NCBI GenBank assembly: GCA_965178525.1 | Contig: CBCXVS010000387.1 | Coordinates: 1 to 5,848 of the forward strand | DNA length: 5,848 bases | DNA from: CBCXVS01 sp965178525 | GTDB lineage: Bacteria; Tectomicrobia; Entotheonellia; Entotheonellales; Entotheonellaceae | Reading direction: 5' to 3' | Shown: positions 1 through 5,848 of the stretch, one piece after another | How positions within the stretch are numbered: the stretch's first letter is position 1 | Layout of the letters: each line of letters begins with the position of its first letter | Notes under the pieces: generated by a model | What the model was told of the DNA's origin: nothing | Database searches by the model: none | The model's input: the letters and a program-made list of their open reading frames with translations, nothing else | Position numbers and translations under genes: made by a program

Positions 1-49
1 CCGGATGAACGAGGCAGCGAGAATCCCAAATAAGCTGTTGTTTCTAAAT

Positions 50-70
50 GCGTTAGGCTTAACTTAACGC
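50..70. repeat. Small inverted repeat downstream of the Fic remnant
   Basis: GCGTTA (50-55) and TAACGC (65-70) are perfect reverse complements separated by 9 bases. The repeat lies 37 bases past the stop of the minus-strand Fic remnant. It could form a hairpin at the end of its transcript, but no T-run follows on the minus strand, so I do not call it a terminator. The rest of 1-106 shows no gene I can support. Confidence 0.3.
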
Positions 71-106
71 CATTCGGGATTATCTCAAGATCGGTCCGTA
101 AGCCCG

Positions 107-548
107 TTATGGCTCTGGAAACAGCCCTGGCATCCACCGCGAGGCAAGCCCTGCAAGGAAGGCCAGTCTCAGCGGCGTTCTCGTGCTCTCAGAGACGAAA
201 ACGCCGCACTCAAGCAAGGCTGATGTGACGCGCCGGGCATTGCGGTCACTTGCCGTCAGAATGCCTGCGACATGGCCTCGAGGCAGTTCGCCCCGATACA
301 GAACGGCTTCGAGCACGGCTCCCGACTTCTGTGGCAGGGCATCGGCTCTGATTTCTTCTTCCGTCCAGATCAGGATGCGATCCCGCAAGCGATCCGGCTG
401 TATCAGACCTTCCATGAAGACGGCCTGATCAATACAGAGCAAGCCCATCCTCGTCGATCCATTTCTGCACCGCGATGTGGGCGCGTGCTTCAAGCTGCAG
501 ATCTCGCTGCTTCGAATCCTGGCTATAGTCTTCATTGAGCGCGCGCTT
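107..548 (-). pseudogene. Fic-family protein remnant, catalytic core deleted
   Basis: Intact Fic proteins of this type transfer AMP or a related group onto target proteins and carry a C-terminal winged-helix domain. Here only the two ends survive. From 548 to about 440, one minus frame reads KRALNEDYSQDSKQRDLQ and on to HIAVQKWIDEDGLA, matching my memory of the segment that follows the IEGxDTHP inhibitory-motif region. At about 437-441 the match jumps to another frame, which reads CIDQAVFMEGLIQPDRLRDR and runs to the stop at 107, closing with the family-typical RWMPGLFPE. That second part is 109 residues long and holds the winged helix (about 110-325). The middle of the protein, roughly 150-170 residues by my recollection, is missing, including the HPFxDGNGR loop. 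A 155-codon frame from 574 is open across the junction, but its first 46 residues are out-of-frame translation. AMPylation activity is not possible. The family assignment is from recalled conservation, not a search. Confidence 0.85.
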
Positions 549-894
549 TCACTGATCATCAGGGGTTCCATCAAGGATATGGATTCTCCTCAATCTTTAG
601 CCGCAAAATTGTCCGCTTTGATGTCCGATTTATGATCACCCATAAATTCAATAATATCATATAGTTAATCATGATTTGAGAACGTGATGCCGTCATCATA
701 TGGCCGTTTCTTTGGCCTTGTTTTATTGCAAACTACCCGTGCTTAGATTGACCGCTGATGCGGGCCATATCACTGCGGGTACATCAACCGCTGGCTCACC
801 ACCTCCAGTACACGCTGGCAGAAGTCCGTGAGCAGGTGGAAAAGCAGACAGCCGCTTTCGGACACGCACACCTTTCCACGCTGCTCTAGAAATA
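549..894. other. Non-coding stretch, partly AT-rich, between Fic remnant and hydroxylase gene
   Basis: No recognisable gene lies here. Positions about 600-725 are distinctly AT-rich compared with the flanking genes and contain several small palindromes: ATTTATG/CATAAAT at 628-634 and 641-647, AATCATGATT at 668-677, and TGATG/CATCA at 685-689 and 694-698. The first bases (about 549-598) may be further decayed Fic sequence, since a minus-strand KIEE at the far end recalls the IEG motif, but stops interrupt it. Positions 725-894 are more GC-rich and resemble coding DNA in composition, yet no frame matches a family I know. No terminator with a clear T-run is visible for the hydroxylase gene that ends at 895. 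Confidence 0.6.
836..879. repeat. Inverted repeat just past the hydroxylase gene stop
   Basis: GTGGAAA (836-842) and TTTCCAC (873-879) are perfect 7-base reverse complements, and a small CCG-CTTT-CGG hairpin lies between them. The repeat begins 16 bases past the stop codon of the minus-strand hydroxylase gene, where a transcript end is expected. The 30-base loop and the lack of a T-run argue against a standard intrinsic terminator. It may help stabilise the RNA 3' end, or it may be chance. Confidence 0.25.
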
Positions 895-3234
895 CTACGA
901 CGAGCCGTTACCCTTCGCCCCATCCTGCGCCCACAGGGCCTCCAACACACGGCCTGGCGCCATCGGGAGCTCACTCAGCCGTACGCCAATAGCCTGATAA
1001 ATGGCGTTCGAGATCGCCGCCATCGGCGTTACCACCGGCACTTCGCCCACGCCCCGCACACCAAAAGGATGCGCCGGGTTGGGCACTTCGACGATCACCG
1101 TATCGATCATCGGCAGATCCAGACTCGTCGGCATGCGATAGTCCAGGAAGCTGGAATTGGCCATATGGCCGTCTTCATTGTAGTAATACTCCTCGTTGAG
1201 GGCCCAGCCAATGCCCTGGGCCGTACCGCCCTGCATCTGGTTCTCCACATAGCTGGGATGGATCGCCTTCCCCGCATCCTGCACAGCGGTGAAACGCAAA
1301 ATCGTCACTTTACCCGTGTCGGGGTCGACTTCCACATCCACGATATTCACGGCGATAGACGGTCCGGCGCCGCTGGGGTTGACCCCGGCACGGCCGGTGA
1401 TGGGACCGCCAGTGGGATTCTGGCGCGAGGCTAACTGCTGGAAGGTGAGGCTCTTGTCGGCATCCTTCGTATGCTGCACGACGCCGTCCCGGTATTCGAC
1501 TTCCTCCACCGGGCAATCCCAGATTCTCGCGGAACGCTCGCACATCTGCCGCTTGATATCCTGGCCAGCCTCGTAGGCTGCCCACCCCGTCTTGAACGTC
1601 ACCCCACTGCCGCCAGTGGTGGAGGTGAAACCGATGGAATCGGTATCGCCGACCGTCGGGTTGATGTCCTCGACCGGGATGCCCAGCACTTCCGCTAGCT
1701 GCTGCGCCACCGAGGCCCGCGTGCCGCCGATGTCAGGCGAGCCTTCGACCAGCCGCACCCGGCCATCCGGTTGCACGATGGCAATGGCGCTGGAAGGCCC
1801 CGTGCCGTTGAACCAGAAGCCGCTGGCAATGCCGCGTCCGCGATGCGGACCTTCGAGCGGGGCCACGTAATGCGGGTGATCCTTTGCCGCCTGCAGCGTC
1901 TCCACAAACCCCACACGCGGCGAGATCGGGCCGGTGGCACGGCGCACGCCTTCCTTGGCGCTGTTGAGGAGACGGAATTCCAGCGGATCCATCCCCAGCT
2001 TTTCACACAGCTCATCGATGGCCGTCTCCATGGCAAACGCCGAGGCCGGAGCACCGGGCGCCCGGTAGGCCGCCGACTTGGGTCGGTTCACCACCACATC
2101 GTACCCCTCAATCCAGGCGTTCGGGATGTCATACGCCGACATCATACACTGGCAGCCGGGAGACACCGGTGAGCCGGGGAACGCTCCGGCTTCGTACACG
2201 AGGTGGGCTTCGGCCGCCACCAGGCGTCCGTCCTTGGTCGCGCCCAGTTTCACCCGGATATCGGTACCGGAGGTGGGACCCGTCGCTTCCAGGACTTCCG
2301 TCCGGTTCATGGTCACCTTCACCGGCCGGCCGGCCTTGCGGGCCAGGGCCGCGGCCACGGGCTCGACGTAGACCAGGGTTTTAGCGCCAAAGCCGCCGCC
2401 AATCTCCATCGGGATGGCCTTGACCTTCGAGATCGGCACATCCATGAGCCGGGCGGTCTGTTCCCGCACGACGAACTGCCCCTGACTACTCGACCAGATC
2501 GTCAGCGTGCCGTCGCTGTTCCACATGGCTGTGCCCGTATGGGGCTCGATGTATCCCTGGTGCACGGGGGAGGTGTGGGTCTCTTTTTCCACAATCACGT
2601 CGGCTTCCCGGAAGCCTTGTTCGACATCGCCCAGACGAAACTCGAAATGATTGGCGATGTTCGAGCCCGCGCTGGGGTCATCGTCGTTGAGCGTGCCACC
2701 GGGGCGCAAGCCGGGATTGGACAGCGAGGCGAGGCGATCGTGCAGCAACGGGGCGCCGTCTTTCATGGCTTGGTCGGCCGTCATTACAGGCGGCAGGACT
2801 TCATAATCCACCTGAATCAGCTTCAGGGCTTCCTCGGCAATGTAGGGGCTCGTCGCCGCCACCGCGGCGATCGCATGGCCTTTGTAGAGCGCCTTGTCCT
2901 CGGCCATGATGTTGTTACTCAAGAACCGCATGTTATGGATCGTGCCTTCGGCCAGATCCGCGATCCGGCCAGAGGGCTGCGACATACTGCTCGACGTAAT
3001 GATCGCATGCACCCCAGGGAGTTCCTTGGCATGCCGGGTATCGACGGACTTAATCCGGGCGTGCGCATGCGGGCTGCGCAGAATCTTGCCATACAGCATC
3101 CCTGGCAAGCGGATATCGGCCCCATACTGCGCCCGGCCCGTGACTTTGTCGGCCCCATCGTGGCGAATGGGCCTCTTGCCCACGGCGTTGTATTCCTGGT
3201 TGGAGAGGACGATGTTGGGCTTGTACTCGAGCAT
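895..3234 (-). CDS. Xanthine dehydrogenase-family molybdopterin-binding (large) subunit
   Basis: This 779-residue protein is the catalytic subunit of a molybdenum hydroxylase, which inserts a water-derived oxygen into an aromatic, heterocyclic or aldehyde carbon. The a/b hammerhead domain spans about residues 20-130 (DGADKVTGRAQYGADIRLPG). Cofactor-binding domains follow, with GGGFGAK at 279-285, AYRAPG at 389-394, a GDTD loop at 529-532, and GVGE at 728-731 carrying the expected catalytic Glu731. The AYxCSFR loop of form I CO dehydrogenase is absent, so CO is not the likely substrate. The start at 3234 is chosen because GGAGG (3245-3241) sits 6 bases ahead; an in-frame ATG at 3300 would overlap the upstream gene and lacks this support. 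Length and both ends look complete. No iron-sulfur or FAD subunit gene is adjacent. The amidohydrolase gene ends 31 bases upstream, so the two are probably one operon. The exact substrate cannot be read from sequence. Confidence 0.95.
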   Translation of the reverse strand: MLEYKPNIVLSNQEYNAVGKRPIRHDGADKVTGRAQYGADIRLPGMLYGKILRSPHAHARIKSVDTRHAKELPGVHAIITSSSMSQPSGRIADLAEGTIHNMRFLSNNIMAEDKALYKGHAIAAVAATSPYIAEEALKLIQVDYEVLPPVMTADQAMKDGAPLLHDRLASLSNPGLRPGGTLNDDDPSAGSNIANHFEFRLGDVEQGFREADVIVEKETHTSPVHQGYIEPHTGTAMWNSDGTLTIWSSSQGQFVVREQTARLMDVPISKVKAIPMEIGGGFGAKTLVYVEPVAAALARKAGRPVKVTMNRTEVLEATGPTSGTDIRVKLGATKDGRLVAAEAHLVYEAGAFPGSPVSPGCQCMMSAYDIPNAWIEGYDVVVNRPKSAAYRAPGAPASAFAMETAIDELCEKLGMDPLEFRLLNSAKEGVRRATGPISPRVGFVETLQAAKDHPHYVAPLEGPHRGRGIASGFWFNGTGPSSAIAIVQPDGRVRLVEGSPDIGGTRASVAQQLAEVLGIPVEDINPTVGDTDSIGFTSTTGGSGVTFKTGWAAYEAGQDIKRQMCERSARIWDCPVEEVEYRDGVVQHTKDADKSLTFQQLASRQNPTGGPITGRAGVNPSGAGPSIAVNIVDVEVDPDTGKVTILRFTAVQDAGKAIHPSYVENQMQGGTAQGIGWALNEEYYYNEDGHMANSSFLDYRMPTSLDLPMIDTVIVEVPNPAHPFGVRGVGEVPVVTPMAAISNAIYQAIGVRLSELPMAPGRVLEALWAQDGAKGNGSS

Positions 3235-3240
3235 AAATTG

Positions 3241-3245
3241 CCTCC
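3241..3245 (-). promoter_or_regulatory. Ribosome binding site deciding the hydroxylase start
   Basis: GGAGG on the minus strand lies 6 bases before the ATG at 3234-3232, inside the 31-base gap after the amidohydrolase stop. It fixes the start at residue MLEYKP rather than at the in-frame ATG 66 bases upstream. Confidence 0.85.
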
Positions 3246-3265
3246 ATTTACATGGTGAGTCCACA

Positions 3266-4414
3266 TTACTGGATATGGAACACGTGCGCGGCGTTGCCAC
3301 TCACGATCTTTTCCTGCTCCTCGCGCGCTAAGGGAGCAAATTTGGTGTGCACATGCTCCTGCGCCTCGAGGCCGATGGAGCGAATGTGCGGGAAGTCAGA
3401 CCCCCAAAGCACCCGATCCGCCCCGATCAACGGGATCATCTCCGGGCCATAATCATCGTCGATCATACCATGATACACCCGTGTCTTCATGTACTCGCTC
3501 GCCCGCAGCTTCAAATCACGGAGATACATGCGCGGACCAAAACCGTACGGGTCTTGCAGCCGGTCGAGGTTCCACATGAAGTGCGGAATCCACGACACCT
3601 CAAACTCGCTACAGACGATATTGAGGTTGGGAAAGCGGTCCAAGATGCCGCCAAAGATAAAATCATTGGCCAGCACACCCTGGATCTCCCCAAAGAGCGC
3701 GAGCATCCCGCTTGGATTGGCGCCACGTTCCTCTGGCGTTTTGCTCTCAGATGTAGCCAGCGGGGACAAGACACGCCCACTCAGGATGTGTAACGTGATC
3801 GGCACGCCCGCTTCCTCCGCCACGGCCCAGAAGCGGTCATAGACCGGATCGCGGTACGGCGGGCAACCCTCTGGGGCATCGCAGTTAATCATCGGCCCCG
3901 ACATGCCCTTGTCGAGGGTCCGCCGCAGCTCCTTGACGGCCCAGTCGACGTCATGCATCGGGATGACACTCACCCCAATCAGCCGTTTGGGATCATGGGA
4001 GATGAACTCCGCTTCCCAGTCATTAAAGACCGCGGCGCAGGCCTGCACCACCTCGGCGTCCGGGTTGCGCAGGATGCCCAGCATGCGCGTGGGATTGAGG
4101 ACCTCCGCCGTGATGCAGGCTTGCTCCTGGAAGCGCACCCGGACTTCCGGCTGATAGCCGCATTCCCCCAACCCTTGTTCCTCTGCTTCGCGTGCGGCCG
4201 CCTCTGCGGTGGGCTGCAAATCCCGAATCACCGCGGCAGGCGCGCCACGATTGCCAGAGTAGAAAAACGTGCCCTTCTGTCCCTGATATTCTTCCAAAAC
4301 CCGCGGCGTCCGGTCCCCAAATTGCGGCCCTAGCGCCTTCCACCACATATCGTAGGGCTCCATGACATGCGAATCGGCCGAGATCAGGTTGGTAAAGTAC
4401 TGTGACGCTCCCAT
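3266..4414 (-). CDS. Amidohydrolase-2 (ACMSD-like) family metal-dependent enzyme
   Basis: This 382-residue protein belongs to the amidohydrolase-2 group, TIM-barrel enzymes that decarboxylate or hydrolyse aromatic and related carboxylates with one divalent metal. Visible landmarks are the first-strand motif SADSHVMEP (12-20), a metal-type histidine in ITLHI (206-210), the SEFEVSWIPH block (269-278), and GSDFPH (338-343), whose Asp340 is the expected catalytic acid. The first motif is D-x-H (Asp14, His16) rather than the H-x-H of classical ACMSD, as in many uncharacterised members that begin with an ADxH motif. There is no signal peptide, so it should be cytoplasmic. AGGAG (4424-4420) precedes the ATG by 5 bases. 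It is the first gene of the probable operon with the molybdenum hydroxylase, which suggests they act on related compounds. Decarboxylase, hydrolase or hydratase activity all remain possible. Confidence 0.94.
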   Translation of the reverse strand: MGASQYFTNLISADSHVMEPYDMWWKALGPQFGDRTPRVLEEYQGQKGTFFYSGNRGAPAAVIRDLQPTAEAAAREAEEQGLGECGYQPEVRVRFQEQACITAEVLNPTRMLGILRNPDAEVVQACAAVFNDWEAEFISHDPKRLIGVSVIPMHDVDWAVKELRRTLDKGMSGPMINCDAPEGCPPYRDPVYDRFWAVAEEAGVPITLHILSGRVLSPLATSESKTPEERGANPSGMLALFGEIQGVLANDFIFGGILDRFPNLNIVCSEFEVSWIPHFMWNLDRLQDPYGFGPRMYLRDLKLRASEYMKTRVYHGMIDDDYGPEMIPLIGADRVLWGSDFPHIRSIGLEAQEHVHTKFAPLAREEQEKIVSGNAAHVFHIQ

Positions 4415-4419
4415 GGCTT

Positions 4420-4424
4420 CTCCT
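4420..4424 (-). promoter_or_regulatory. Ribosome binding site of the amidohydrolase
   Basis: AGGAG on the minus strand lies 5 bases before the ATG at 4414-4412 and supports that start. Confidence 0.8.
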
Positions 4425-4438
4425 GTCGTAGCGAAAGG

Positions 4439-4444
4439 ATTATC
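4439..4444 (-). promoter_or_regulatory. Possible proximal -10 box for the amidohydrolase operon
   Basis: GATAAT on the minus strand would start RNA near 4431, giving a leader of about 17 bases ahead of the amidohydrolase start. No good -35 box accompanies it. The region where a -35 would sit (about 4461-4467) is covered by the inverted repeat at 4455-4477. This is an alternative to the better distal promoter at 4517-4545. Confidence 0.25.
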
Positions 4445-4454
4445 GTATGTCGGT

Positions 4455-4477
4455 ACGTCAGTCTACAGCACTGACGT
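4455..4477. promoter_or_regulatory. Operator-like inverted repeat in the divergent control region
   Basis: ACGTCAGT (4455-4462) and ACTGACGT (4470-4477) are perfect 8-base reverse complements with a 7-base spacer. The centre lies 52 bases upstream of the amidohydrolase start. The size and two-fold symmetry fit a binding site for a dimeric repressor or activator. If the distal promoter is used, the repeat would instead lie in the leader RNA and could form a hairpin. No regulator gene is in the window, so the partner is unknown. Confidence 0.45.
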
Positions 4478-4492
4478 CACGCCTCCATCGCC

Positions 4493-4512
4493 GGCTGTGC
4501 GTCCATACAGCC
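4493..4512. promoter_or_regulatory. Second inverted repeat near the predicted transcription start
   Basis: GGCTGT (4493-4498) and ACAGCC (4507-4512) are perfect 6-base reverse complements with an 8-base spacer. The repeat covers the start point (about 4510) predicted for the minus-strand promoter at 4517-4545, a common place for a repressor site. It differs in sequence from the repeat at 4455-4477, so the two would not obviously bind the same protein. Confidence 0.35.
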
Positions 4513-4516
4513 ATCG

Positions 4517-4545
4517 ATTATACGCCGACCTGCAGGCGATGCAAA
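4517..4545 (-). promoter_or_regulatory. Candidate sigma-70-type promoter for the amidohydrolase-hydroxylase operon
   Basis: On the minus strand, TATAAT (4522-4517) matches the -10 consensus exactly. TTTGCA (4545-4540) matches four of six -35 positions, with an ideal 17-base spacer. Transcription would begin near 4510 and leave a leader of about 95 bases holding both inverted repeats. This is a consensus match only, and it assumes standard sigma-70 recognition in this organism. Confidence 0.4.
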
Positions 4546-4687
4546 TACTCATGTGCGTCGGCATATCCTGGTAAAGCGATATCGAATCGTGGAAGAATGG
4601 ATGAGGATCGATTATAGGACCGCAGATAGGTCACCGGATGGCGAGCGCTAGCCTTGCCGCCGTTTGGCTCCAGCAGGCGAGTCAGCT

Positions 4688-4693
4688 GAGGAG
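4688..4693 (+). promoter_or_regulatory. Ribosome binding site of the serine hydrolase
   Basis: GAGGAG lies 6 bases ahead of the ATG at 4700. It favours that start over an in-frame TTG at 4664. I see no convincing plus-strand promoter between 4415 and 4687. Confidence 0.8.
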
Positions 4694-4699
4694 AACGCC

Positions 4700-5745
4700 A
4701 TGCAGCCTCACACCGAGCACCTCGTAGACACCATTGAACACGCCGCACAGCAGACGCATTTTTCAGGCGTCATTTTCCTGAAACGCCACGGCCAAATTGT
4801 CTTTGAACAAGCCTATGGCTTTGCTGATCGCAGCAATCGTCTCCCCAACACCCTGGACACGCGCTTCGGGATCGCTTCCGGCAGCAAATTTTTCACGGCT
4901 CTGAGCATCGGACAATTAATCGAAGCCGGCGACTTGTCATTGTCATCACGGCTCGTCGAGTGTGTGCAGAGCCATTTCCCAAATATCTCCGAAGACGTCA
5001 CGATCGGTCATCTCTTGACGCATACCTCAGGTGTCTATGACACTTGGATGAGGAGTTGGTTGAGGATCAAGACAATTTTAGGACCGATATCCCCTGGTAC
5101 GATCTATACGGCCCCAAAGACTACGTGCCGCTCTTGCGCCAGGGCAGCATGAAGTTCACACCGGGCCAGCGCTTTTCCTACTCCAATAGCGGCTATATGC
5201 TCTTGGGCATCGTGATCGAAGACGTGACCGGCATACCCTACGCCGACTTTGTGCAGGAGCATATCTTTGCGGCATGTGGCATGCACGATTCCGGCTATTT
5301 TGCCATGAATCGCCTACCGGAAAGAACGGCGTGGGGGTATATCGAGGATGATCAGGGGTGGCGCACGAACATCTTCAATTTGCCCATCATCGGGGCTTCC
5401 GACGGCGGGGCGTTTTCGACGGTCCGTGACCTTCACAAGTTGTGGATGGCGTTTTTTGATGCGCGCCTTCTCTCACGCGAGATGATGACCATCTTCCTCG
5501 CCAAAGCCGTCAGTGCCGCAGCCAACTGGGGGCCGAATCGGTGTTATGGCCATGGCATATGGATCGATCATGACAGCGCAAAAGCGCCTCTGTACTTCAT
5601 CCTCGGCAGTGATGCCGGCGTCTCTTTTCTATCCAAATGTTCCAGAACCGGCGATACGCTCATGACCATTATCTCCAACACAACCGATGGCGCATGGCCG
5701 ATGCGGAGGGTAATCGACAGCATGCTTTGGAAGGACATCCGATGA
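4700..5745 (+). pseudogene. Beta-lactamase-family serine hydrolase, broken by a frameshift
   Basis: The family comprises penicillin-binding-protein-like esterases, peptidases and beta-lactamase relatives that act through an acyl-enzyme on serine. The first frame runs from 4700 and carries the SxxK nucleophile motif SGSK (residues 60-63, nt 4877-4888) and the conserved LLTHTSGVYD block. After codon 115 (ending 5044) the homology moves to the frame that reads DEELVEDQDNF from 5047. That frame carries the YSN motif (5179-5187), GHG (5548-5556) and a C-terminal LGSDAGVSF in the place of the usual HxG/KTG motif (from 5602), and it stops at 5745. Restoring one missing base near 5045 gives about 348 residues, the normal family length, with all motifs in order. 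Without it, the first frame ends at 5152 without YxN. No slippery heptamer is present. There is no signal peptide, so it would be cytoplasmic. A recent mutation or a sequencing error both fit. Confidence 0.88.
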
Positions 5746-5848
5746 TGACGTGGCCATATCTCACTTAAAAAAAAGTTTCATGCAGAAGTTCTCCACTCCG
5801 TCTCATGAAATGAGGCACGCCTGCACGTCAACTCTGATATAAAGAAGA
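5746..5848. other. Non-coding tail after the serine hydrolase
   Basis: I see no gene in these last bases. A run of eight A's (5767-5774) and a small CTCAT-GAA-ATGAG hairpin (near 5801-5813) are present, but the hairpin lacks a following T-run on the plus strand. It is not called as a terminator for the hydrolase. Confidence 0.4.

Noticed and set aside
1..67. Possible C-terminal end of a plus-strand gene entering from the left edge
   Set aside because: Two frames are open from the edge (stops at 31-33 and 65-67), but at most 21 codons are visible. They are too few to tell coding from chance.
701..730. GGCC-GTTTCTTT-GGCC followed by a T-rich run, resembling a plus-strand terminator
   Set aside because: The stem is only four base pairs, and no plus-strand gene lies upstream for it to terminate.
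723..974. Minus-strand open frame of 83 codons overlapping the end of the hydroxylase gene
   Set aside because: Its first part is an out-of-frame reading of the conserved C-terminus of the hydroxylase, and the rest has no recognisable features or ribosome binding site.
895..3234. CO dehydrogenase large subunit (CoxL)
   Set aside because: The form I active-site loop AYxCSFR is replaced by AYRAPGAP, and no CoxS or CoxM gene is adjacent, so a general hydroxylase call is safer.
2203..3258. Long plus-strand open frame of 351 codons
   Set aside because: It lies antisense to the molybdenum hydroxylase gene, whose motifs are clear. The long frame is a by-product of GC-rich codon use, and its translation is rich in R, G and H without a recognisable domain.
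4518..4748. Minus-strand open frame of 76 codons across the divergent region
   Set aside because: It overlaps the start and ribosome binding site of the serine hydrolase on the opposite strand and the predicted operon promoter. It has no Shine-Dalgarno site and matches no family I know.
5036..5056. Programmed -1 frameshift in the serine hydrolase
   Set aside because: There is no X-XXY-YYZ slippery heptamer or obvious downstream structure, and I know of no member of this family that uses programmed frameshifting.

Overview
The window looks like an accessory region of a bacterial chromosome, moderately GC-rich in its genes. It has Shine-Dalgarno sites ahead of each intact gene and gene families (amidohydrolase-2, xanthine dehydrogenase-type molybdenum hydroxylase, beta-lactamase-fold serine hydrolase) that are abundant in metabolically versatile environmental bacteria. 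I cannot name the taxon from the sequence. There are two intact genes, two broken genes, and two non-coding stretches. I see no RNA gene, CRISPR array, insertion sequence or phage gene.

Layout. Positions 1-106 hold no supported gene. On the minus strand at 107-548 lies the remnant of a Fic-family protein. A short N-terminal piece is joined out of frame to the C-terminal winged-helix tail, and the catalytic centre is gone. Positions 549-894 are non-coding; the part from about 600 to 725 is AT-rich, with small palindromes. From 4414 down to 895 on the minus strand, two genes form an apparent operon: an amidohydrolase-2 (ACMSD-like) enzyme and then, 31 bases further on, the large molybdopterin-binding subunit of a xanthine dehydrogenase-family hydroxylase. 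Positions 4415-4699 are a divergent intergenic region. It holds a plausible minus-strand promoter and two clean inverted repeats. On the plus strand at 4700-5745 is a beta-lactamase-family serine hydrolase broken by a one-base frameshift near 5044. Positions 5746-5848 show no gene.

How the genes may work together. The two minus-strand genes are probably co-transcribed and suggest a short catabolic step. A molybdenum hydroxylase would oxidise an aromatic, heterocyclic or aldehyde-like substrate, and a metal-dependent amidohydrolase-fold enzyme would decarboxylate or hydrolyse a related compound. The iron-sulfur and FAD partners that such a hydroxylase normally needs are absent from this window, so they must be encoded elsewhere or the protein works differently. 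The frameshifted hydrolase and the Fic remnant point to gene decay on both sides of the operon. I found no convincing new system; the best leads are the orphan large subunit with its amidohydrolase partner and the inverted repeats in their control region.
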